This document shows positions 1 to 9,100 of a stretch of DNA of 9,953 nt, piece by piece. The translations under genes were made by a program, and so were the position numbers. Every line of letters begins with the position of its first letter. The first letter of the stretch is position 1. Origin of the DNA: CAMDWQ01 sp964543965 (GTDB lineage: Bacteria; Omnitrophota; Gorgyraeia; 2-02-FULL-51-18); assembly GCA_964543965.1 (NCBI GenBank), contig CAZJAX010000077.1, positions 1-9,953 on the forward strand, in the 5' to 3' direction. The notes beneath the pieces were generated by a model, which was not told the DNA's origin, made no database searches, and saw nothing but the letters and a program-made list of their open reading frames with translations.

Positions 1-114
1 CTCTCCTTTAAGAACAACGCGATCAGGGGCTGAGGGGTCTGCGGAGAGATCGATCACGGTCTTTTCCAGTGCAAGAGCCAGGATGCTGGCTTGCGTAAAG
101 GAATGCAGGGCTTC
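1..114 (-). other. WRMR module 5, partial at the window edge
   Basis: Residues 3280-3317: EALHSFTQASILALALEK, then TVIDLSADPSAPDRVVLKGE. It matches the start of module 4 at a DNA offset of 1155 bases, including a 32-base identical run (88-119 against 1243-1274). The LWRMR motif would lie roughly 75-90 bases beyond position 1, outside the window. It shows that the module-plus-HEAT series continues toward the C-terminus. Confidence 0.8.
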
Positions 115-3100
115 GTTGTCTTGAAAGGCTTTTTCAAAGGACCTCAGAGCTCCGAGGGCGACTCGACGGATATCCCAGTGGGGATCGAAGAACTTCTCGA
201 GCACAAACTTGAGGTTGTCCGGGGTGAAAGCGCTCTTGTTGGCCTCGATAAAAAATGGGAGGGCTTTTAAGGCGACTTCACCGACCTCCCGATCAGAATC
301 GGAGAGCTTCTCAAGAACGAGCTTGAGGTTGTCGGGAGTGGCGTAAGCGCTATTGGCTTCGACGAAAGACGGCAGGGCTGATACGGCGGCTCGGCGGACA
401 TACATATCCGGATAGGAGAACTTCTCCAGGACGAGGCTGAGGTTGGCAAGGGTGGCATGAGCGCTATTGGCTTTGATGAAGGATGGAACGACCACTAGGA
501 CGGTGCGTAGAATACCTATATCAGGGTCGGAGAGCTTCTTAAGAACAAGTTCGAGGTTTTTGGTGGTGGCGTTAGAGTTGTTGGCCTCGATGAAGGATGG
601 GAGTGCTTCTAAAGCGGCTTGGCGGACGAAAAAGTCAGGATCGGAAAACTTCCGAAAGACTAATTTAAGATTGCCGGGGGTCGCATGAACACTGTTGGCT
701 TTGATAAAGAGAGGGATAGCTATTAAGGCGGCGTGGCGGACGCGCCTATTTGGATCGGAGAGTTTACCAAGGATAAATTTGAAGTTGTCGGGGGCGGCAA
801 AATCGCTGTTGGCGTTGAGCAGGGATGAAAGGGCTTTTAAAGCGGCTTCGCGGCCATGCTGATCAAAATCGGAAATCTTCTCGAGAATATGTTTGAGGCT
901 GTCGATGGCAGTCTGGGAAGGGCGTTGGCCGATCGGCTCTTGTGGGTCGTGTGCCAGTCTTGCACCAGACGTCCGACCCATCTGCTGATAGAGCGCCGCA
1001 AAGAAGACTTCGTTCGCCGATTTCTCGGAGTCTGCCATTCCCTGACTTTCCTGCAGAAGCTGCTGGCGCATTCTCCAGAGTGCGGCCAGGTCCGTTTGAA
1101 GCTGTGCAAAAGCTATGCGGTCGTTGAGCTTGGAATGGATCCAAAGGGCTATAGCCTGCTGCTCAAGAACGACATGATCAGGGGCTGAGGGGTCGGTCGA
1201 GAGATTGATCGTGGTCTCTTCTGGGGTCAGGGCCAGGATGCAGGCTTGCGTAAAGGAATGCAGGGCTTCGTTGTTTTGAGAGGCTTGTTCATACGCCGGG
1301 AGGGTTTGGAGAGCTGCGCGGCGAAGAAATTGATCATCAGCCGACAGCTTCTCAAGGACAAGTCTAAGGTTATCGGCAGCCGCTAATTGAGGTTTGGCTT
1401 TGAAGAATGATGGAAGGGCTTTGAGAGCCGAGAAGCTGATGATCGGGTAAGGATGAGATACTTTCTCGAGTATGAGATCCAGGTTTTCGGTAGTGGCCAA
1501 TCGATTGTTTGCCTTTAAGAACGGCGATAGGGTCTGAAGAGCGGTCTGTTGGACATCCCAATCAGGATCCGATAGCTTCTCAAGAACAGATTTCAGATTG
1601 TCGGCAGTGGCCAATAAATGGTTGGCGTCGATGAAGTACGGCAAGGTTTGGAGAGCTGTGCGGCAGACACCTTCATCAGGATCCGATAGCTTCTCAAGAA
1701 CGATCTTAAGGCTGTCGGGGGCCGCTAATTGACTGTTGGCCAGGAGAAAGTGCGGGAGCGCGTCGAGAGCGGAGAGAGATATAGATTTCGCCGGATCCGA
1801 TAGCTTCTCAATAATGACCCTGAAGTTACCGGAAGTCGCCCTGGAAAGATCCTGGTTGATCCAATCCCCCACCTTTTCCAGATCGACCGCGACGGGGTCA
1901 GAGGAAGGTGACGGTTTTAGGTTGATAGCAGCCAGTCTTGCAGCAGACGTCCGATTGATCTGCTGGTAGAGCGCCGTGAAGAATACTTCGTCGGCCAGTT
2001 TTTCCGCATCATCCACGCCTCTTGTCTGACGAAGAAGCTCCTCACGCATCCGCCAAAGCGAAGTCAGGACAGACTGAAGACGGGAAAAGGACGCCTCATC
2101 CGCCGCCCCCTCCCGGAGCCAGGCCATCACGTCAGCTCTGGCCAGGACGACCCGGCGGGGCACCGCGGGGTCGTCAGAGATATCAAGCGCGGTCTCGTCT
2201 GAACTCAAAATAAACGGCAGAGCCGACGCAAAAGCAGATAGCGCGTCATCGTTTCGGAGAGCCTCTTCGAAGGTCGACAAAGTCCAGCGGTATCGGGACG
2301 ATGGGCCCATCGCAGCTCTGTCCAGCGTCATCTTTGCGATCAGGAATCTCAGATTGTCTGCCGTGAACGGGTTTTCTTGCGGAGGCATGTCCTGCGCCCG
2401 TTCCAGGAACACTTCGATGATCTTAGAAAACTCGAATGCGGCCCCGTCTTTGCCGGCAGCCAGTTTTTCAAGAACCTTCCTCAAGCTTCCCGCGGTGAAG
2501 GGCTTCGCAGCCGCAGATCCATAGGCAGCTCTGCCGAAGATCCTCACCGCCTCCACGATCTCGGAACGAACATCGCCGAGCGGTGTAAACAGAGCGGACA
2601 GTATCGATGTCAGATTGGCTTCGTTCGCGAGCGCAGGATTGGCGTCCAAAAACATCGTCAGGATGTCATGAGCAGGGAATTTCCTTTCATCGGCATCCTT
2701 TACTTTCCATAAAACGAACTCAAAATTCCTCTGGTCGAAGGGATTTATTCCCGGCGGCAGCTTCTTTGCGGCTTCAGCGAGAGTCTCGATAGCTTTCTTG
2801 ACATAAATGCGGAACAGATCGCTGTCGTCGGACTGGCGGACCAGCAGCAGCCGCAAGGTCGAAGCCGTCGCCAGAACCGGAGCGGATTCCACGAACGCCT
2901 GCAAAGCGCTCACCGCAAACGTACTGTCATCCGAAGATCCCAAGATCCGGATGACCGGCGCTAAATTGGCGGTGTTGGCGAGAGCGGGGTTGCCCCGGAC
3001 AAAGAACGGGACATCCCTCAGACCCTGGAAAACCGCATCGCCGTCTGCGGTATCACCCATCTTTTTGACGACCCCCGCCATCAGGGCAGGGGTAAAGGGG

Positions 3101-6100
3101 GTTTTCTCGGCAGGGAGCGCCCTGGCAGCCTCTTCAAATGCTCCGATGACGGTCGTGTCATCGAACGGCTGAGCGAGAACCCTTCTCAGGTTTTCTTCGG
3201 TCGCCAGAGGCGGGTTAGACCTTACGAAAGCGCCGATACCTCTAAATGCCGCCTCCCTGATATTCCTATCGGGATCGGAGAGCATCGCCAAAAGAGCTTC
3301 AAGATTCGCCGCCGTGAAAGGATTTTTTTCCGCAGGCACATCCATGACAGCGTCTGCGATCGCCGGCAGCGCGTGAACGGTCTCCCAGCGCGTTTCGCGA
3401 TTGGCGTCTTTCAATCTTTCTAAGAGCGCTTTCAGAGCGGCGTCAGTTGCCAGCGCTGCGTTGCCTGATATAAAAGCCGACGCCAGCAGCACCTCATCAG
3501 TCCTGTTTTCGGCGCTGGGAGCTTCCAATTTTTTCAGTACGGCCGCGAATTTTTCGGCGGTGAACGGATTCTTCGAAGCGGGCAATTTTTTAACCGCCGC
3601 ATGCAGCGCCGGCATGAGACCCAGACCGCGGGAAGGATCGCTGATAGTCAGAGCGACGATATCTTCGGAGGCCAAATCCGGCGACGCCGTGAGGAACGCT
3701 GCCATACCCTTAAATGACGCAGTCTTAAGATCATAATCATCCAGAGCCATGTTTCTTATCAACGGCTCGGCTGCAGCGGCAGTGAACGGATTGGACGCAG
3801 CCGGCATCCCGGCACAAGCTTTAGCCGCATCGCTCAGCGCCTGAGCCGCTTCCTCGCGGAGCGTGAAGTTGCGGACCCAAAGGAGTTCTATGACCGCCTT
3901 CAGGTTATCCGGTGTCGCGCGCTTGGCAGGATCCAGCGCAATCCATTTTCCGGCTTCCTTCAGATGGATATATTCGGGCGCACCGCCCGGCTCCCGCTCA
4001 AGACTGACAAGCCGCGTGCCCTGTGTCATATTCTTGTAAAAGGAAGTCCTGAAGAAGTCGTCTGCCAGCGCTTCCGCATCATCGATGCCCGCCGTCTTCC
4101 GGAGAAGTTCCTCTCTCATCCTCCACAGCCCTGCAAGATCCGCCTGAAGCCTCCGATAACCGTCCGCGCTCTTGATGTCGGAAACGATCCAGTCCGCGAT
4201 CCTCGGCCTGTGAATGGAGATCACATCCGAGATCTTCGCGTCTTCGGATATATCGACCTCTGTCACATCGGGCGTCAAAAGGAATGCCGCGGCGCTCAGG
4301 AATGCGCGCAGCTGGTCAGAACTGCGCACTGCTTTGGCAGCAGCATCGATAGTCGTAACCGCAGCTTCGCGAGCGGGGTACGATCTTGATGTGAGCAGTT
4401 CAAAAACAACTTTCAAATTCTCCGGCGTCGCCAGGCCGGGATCGGCTTCAAAGAATGCAGTGAAGGTCTTCATGGCCTGGACACTGGGTTCGTTTCCGGT
4501 GACATCGATCTGTTTAAGCACCAGAACTAGATTGGCAGACGTTGCAAACGCCGGAACCCTCCGGACAAGAGCCGAGAGCACCTGCATCGCAGCCGCGCTG
4601 ACGCGCGGGTTGGCGCTTGCGGTCTTCGCCAGGGCGAGCCGCAAATTTTCTTCCGTGGCGAAATCAGGGTTGGCTAAGATAAAGAACGAGTAGGCTTTTA
4701 GATATCGCGGGTGTAAAGGACTGTTCTCCGCCGAGGCTTGATTGATCGCCTCGAGACTGGCTTCCTTGAAAAGATTTTGGTCCGCCGGCAGAGATCTCGA
4801 GTTTTCGGCATAAAAAGCCAGGATCTTCAGCGCATTTTCAGAGACGGTTTCATCGATATCGATCGTGTTCCTCAGGACAAGCTCGAGGCTGCGCCTCGTA
4901 AAAGGATTTTTCGAAGCCGGCAGTTTCCGGGCAGCCTCCACGAAATACGGGAGCACCCTCAATGCTTCTGAATGCGCGGAGAAAAAAGGATCCAGGATAT
5001 TGGCGATGATGCGCTCGAGATTGATGTCGTCGGCCAAGGAGGCGTTGGCCTTGATGAACGCTCCCGTAGCTTCCAAGATAGGCCCGACCGCTCTGAGATC
5101 GCCCCTTTTTTCGACCAGTTGGTGCAGATTGTACGCGGTCGCGCGGCGCGCCGGGTCTGCCTCGAGCCATTCGACCGCACGTCCGAGATCGATCTCAACG
5201 GCCTGCGCTCCTTCGGAGAGCCGCAGGAACGCCGTGACTCCGACGTCGGAAGCGAGTCTCGAGCCGTCGGGACTCTGCATCCTATTGTAAAGAGTGACGA
5301 AAAATACATTATCGGCGAGCGCTTCAGCGTCAGCGACCCCTGCGCTGGCGGCGAGAAGACCGCGGCGCATTCTCCAAAGGGCGCCCATATCCGTCTGCAG
5401 ACGGGTAAATTGGACCTCGTCATTTACTTTTGAACTGATCCAGTCCGCGATGTCCTTTCTTGTCAGGGCGACATTTTCAGGCTTAGCGATGTCGCCGGAA
5501 ATGTTGATGCGGGTTGAAGTAGGCGCCATCGCAAAATTCACGGCCTGGGCAAAAGCCCGGAAAGCCTCATCACCCTCTACCGCATCCGCATAAGCCGGAA
5601 GCGCGTGGAAAGCGGCCAAGCGGCGATCTTCGGTAGAACCAGATAGCCTTTCGAGAACAAGTCTGTAGCTGTCGAGGGAGGCATTGGACGGGACCGCCTG
5701 GATGAAGATCGCCAGAACCTTCAAGGCGGTAGTCGAAACCGTCCAGTTGGCATTCTGTATATTCTCCAGAATGGTGTTCATGTTCTGTGCGGTAAATGCG
5801 TTCTCATCGGGAGAAAAGCGGATCGCTTCCACAAACAGCGGGATCGCCGATAAGACGGCCATACGGTCCGACCACTCCGGACTGTCGAGTTTTCGGAGAA
5901 TGAGACCGAGATTTTGGGCGGTTGCCCGTTTTTGCAGGTCTTCGTTGAGCCACGGCACAAGCCTGTCAATCTCGACGTTGACGGTCTGCGTCCCGCCGGA
6001 CGGACTCAGGCTGAAGCCGGCAAGCCGGCTTCCGGCCGGCGACTGCACGCCGAGAGGAGCCTTCAGGAAATCCGTGATCGTTTTCTGCAATCCCGGCGTT

Positions 6101-9100
6101 TTTTCTTTCGCAAGTCTCGCTCCGTCCGACGCCAAGCCGAGCTCTTCCCCTAGGTTTTTCTTGTAAGGAAGCTTGCCTCCACGGCCTTTTTTATTCTTTA
6201 GAAGCGCTATTTTCAAGATCGTCTGAAGCATGACATCGGGGCCGGATCCCAGAGGCAGATTGATCGATTTGGGGAAATTCAGCACCGCCGGAGTATCGTA
6301 GCCGATGAAAACGATATCGATGCCCAGGCGGTGGGCGCGCTCAAGAGTGTCTGGGTTCACGCTGACCTCACCGTCCACGATGACGATCTCGAGCCGCGAC
6401 TCATGCGTGCTTTCCTTCAGGTGCTTTTCGATGACCGCGTCGATGACTGCCTGGAAATCGTTCCCGTCAGGAGCGCCCTTTTCGACGAGCTTATCCAAAG
6501 CTTCCTGCACCTTGTGCTTTTTGCGGCTGTCTTTGTACTGCAGGAGCGGGTAATAGGCGTTGCCGTGAGCGGCCAGCGTCAGCTCAACACCCTTGTTTCT
6601 GGCAGCGGCCATGTGAAAAAGGCGCAGGTACTGCGTGGCAAGCTCGATGAAGATCTGGTTGATCGACTTAGTGGTCGGCCCTTCCGGCGCATCGACCGTG
6701 CGGGTGGCGAGCGTGCTTGAGCTGATGTCGACCGCCAGGCCGAGACTGACCTGCGCCAGCGCGCGCCGCACCTTCTGGGTCATGAAGATCTCCTGGGAGC
6801 GCAGGTTGCGCATGAGCTCTTCGACGTTGATCTCGTCGCCGTCTTCGCTCAGATATTTGACGATCTCCGGCGCGCCGGCAAATACGTCGAGAAACTTCTT
6901 GAGCAGACCCGAGGGGATCGTCACGCTTTCCAGATCCGCCGCTTCGGCTGTCTCGCCGGCGGTACCCGAAGGCTTTTTTTCACCCCGATCATCATCGGAT
7001 GCGCCATCCTTCTTGCCGCTCTCCTTGTCCGGATCCCCGCCTTTCTTCCCGCCGCCTCGGCCGGTTTTGCCGTCACCGGCTGGCCGCGTTTTAGGAGTGT
7101 ATTTGGGGCGGTCTCCTTTGCTCTTCGAATCGACGATCACTTTCTTTCCGCCTGCTTTTCCTACGATCTTCTGCGGGTAGCCCTTGTCGACGCCCGCGCC
7201 GAATTCCTGGGCCCACCCGGACCCGTCTTCGCCCTGCTGGACTTTTTTGACGCCGGGTTTGGCCGTATGCAGATAGTCTTTGCGGTTCTGATAAATATGC
7301 GCTCCGAGCCGGGATAGGTATTGACCGCCGGGCTCCGCGGCGGAGGCGGCCAGCAAAGCGTCGACGATCACTGAGATCTTCTCTGGTTCGAAGCCGTCGG
7401 TGATGAGCTGACTGTCAAGCTCTGCCCTTCTGAATACGTCCTGCTGGATCAGCGCCAGCGATGTGTTGCCCGCCAGTTCCGTGTGGCGCATCCAGAGACC
7501 GTTCAGGATGCCTTTAACAGCCTGACCGTAAATATCCTCCGGATCTTTTGTCTGAAGGAGCCACTCCCGGAGAAAGCGGAGGTAGGCTTCCTGGTGCTGC
7601 GAATAGACGAGCGGAAAGAGCATGGAGTTGAGCTCGATGTTATCGGGGATCGGGTATTTCTCCAGCCGGGAACGCGTCTGATCCACCCAATGCCCGATCT
7701 CGTGCCACGCCGTCCACGAGACCGCTTCTTCATCCCCTATCATGCCCCTGGCAATGGAGATAGCCTCATCCCGGAAGATCACCGCAAATTCGCCCTCGAA
7801 ATATCCCGCGAGCCCGGGTTTGGGCGAGGCGCCCAGGACGACGGCGCGCGCCACCGGCATGCGGGACATCGCGCCCGCGGGGTTGATGCCGACCCGCGCG
7901 AGAATCTCGGGCGTCACATTCGTAAAATGCTCGATGATCTTGTGGGGCTGCGCGTAAAGATAAGGCGCCTTTTCGTTGGACTCAGAAACACCTTTCAGGA
8001 TCAAGTAGACGCCGCGGCCCGGTTCGGCGAATATGCGCCTCAAATGCGCGAACTGCTCCCAGAGCTCCTCCTCTTTCACGTCCTTGTTCAGGTACATCTC
8101 GTAAATACTGCGCAGAGCCGATTCCAGAAGGGGATCCACGGTCCGGGCAAGCTCGTAGACTCCCTGCAGGATCTTGCGGTTCGGCTCATTGTCTTCGTTG
8201 AGCGCCATATCCGAAACGGCTTGAAGGAACGGCGCCAACACCTTATTGGCGAATCCCAGAAGATCGGACATCGCGCCGGGTTTTTTGAATTCATCGATCT
8301 GGGATTGGAGCGCCGGCAGATCGTAATCCAGGCTGAATTTTTCCTCTTCAGTCTTCATCTCAGAGGTTCCGGAAGCCGGTTTGGGTTCAGGCGCGGGCGG
8401 AGCCGTCATCCCGTCTTCGCCGTCTTCCTCGGCGATCTTTTCAGTCAATAGCTTTATTTTGATCGCGCTGATCCAGTCCGCGGACGCCTGCGGATCGGGG
8501 TATCGCCACTGAGGCTGAAGCGCCGCGTGTTCGCCGGCGGCGTTCAGCGAGGAGGTCGCATCGGGTGAGCCGCTCACAGGGACGCTCACGTTTCGGATAT
8601 AAGTCTCCGATTCTGGCGGGGCAGCCGCCTGAGCCAGACGGCGCTCCATCGCATCGCGCACATTGCCCACGCCGCGGCGGTGATACTCCCTCAGGATCTT
8701 TACAAGCTGGTCGTCGCTGTAGCGTGTCGGATTGGCGGGCCAGAACTTATGGGCATGCTGGATGATCTCTCTGGAAAATCCTTCGCGTCCGGCATACTTT
8801 TCAGCCGGGTTGAACGTCAGCGCAAAATCCACCTCGTCCTCGACCTCGACCTCCAGCGTTTCTCCGGCATATTCTATCGTGAATCGCTTTTCTCCGCGGA
8901 AAAGCGGCGCCATCGCAAAAGCCATCTCCGGAGATACGTTGGCCTCGTCCCACACGACGACGACACGGGAAGTCATGGTCTTGCCGGGAATCTGTATCTT
9001 GCGCCATTCCGTATCTCCGGCTTTCCGCACACGGCCGACACGCGCCAGGAATTCCTTGATATCGACTTCGATCTTGCCGCCGCGCACCCGCATGCCCTGC

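Noticed and set aside
115..1929. CRISPR array or non-coding satellite, suggested by regular DNA repeats
   Set aside because: The 114-bp unit is a multiple of three, keeps one open frame and encodes a HEAT helix pair; there are no short identical repeats with unique spacers.
4850..5423. Minus-strand ORFs in the other two frames (4850-5170, 4959-5423)
   Set aside because: They overlap the main frame, which encodes module 1 and HEAT block 1 there, and have Arg/Pro/Ser-heavy composition without motifs.
3964..5433. Several plus-strand ORFs of 140-160 codons (3964-4389, 4214-4693, 4865-5290, 4972-5433)
   Set aside because: They overlap each other and are antisense to WRMR modules and HEAT units that are clearly conserved as protein on the minus strand.
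115..6018. TPR or ankyrin repeats as an explanation for the solenoid
   Set aside because: The 38-residue unit with SDPD-x-x-VR and AL-x-ALP fits HEAT; TPR units are 34 residues with a W-G-Y-A pattern and ankyrin 33 with TPLH, neither of which is seen.
6949..7140. Gene boundary or terminator in the low-complexity stretch before the VWA domain
   Set aside because: The frame remains open with a sensible charged linker, and no stop, start with a ribosome site, or hairpin followed by a T-run on the minus strand was seen.
5684..7180. Plus-strand ORFs opposite the VWA domain and block A (5684-6166, 6331-6720, 6635-7180)
   Set aside because: Ser/Arg/Pro-rich shadows with no recognisable domain; the opposite strand holds the DxSxS metal site and VWA strands.
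7483..8451. 322-residue plus-strand ORF
   Set aside because: It lies antisense to the helical, peptidase and linker regions of the giant protein, has Arg/His-rich composition typical of antisense frames in GC-rich genes, and shows no motif; the minus frame here carries HEIGH and coherent helices.
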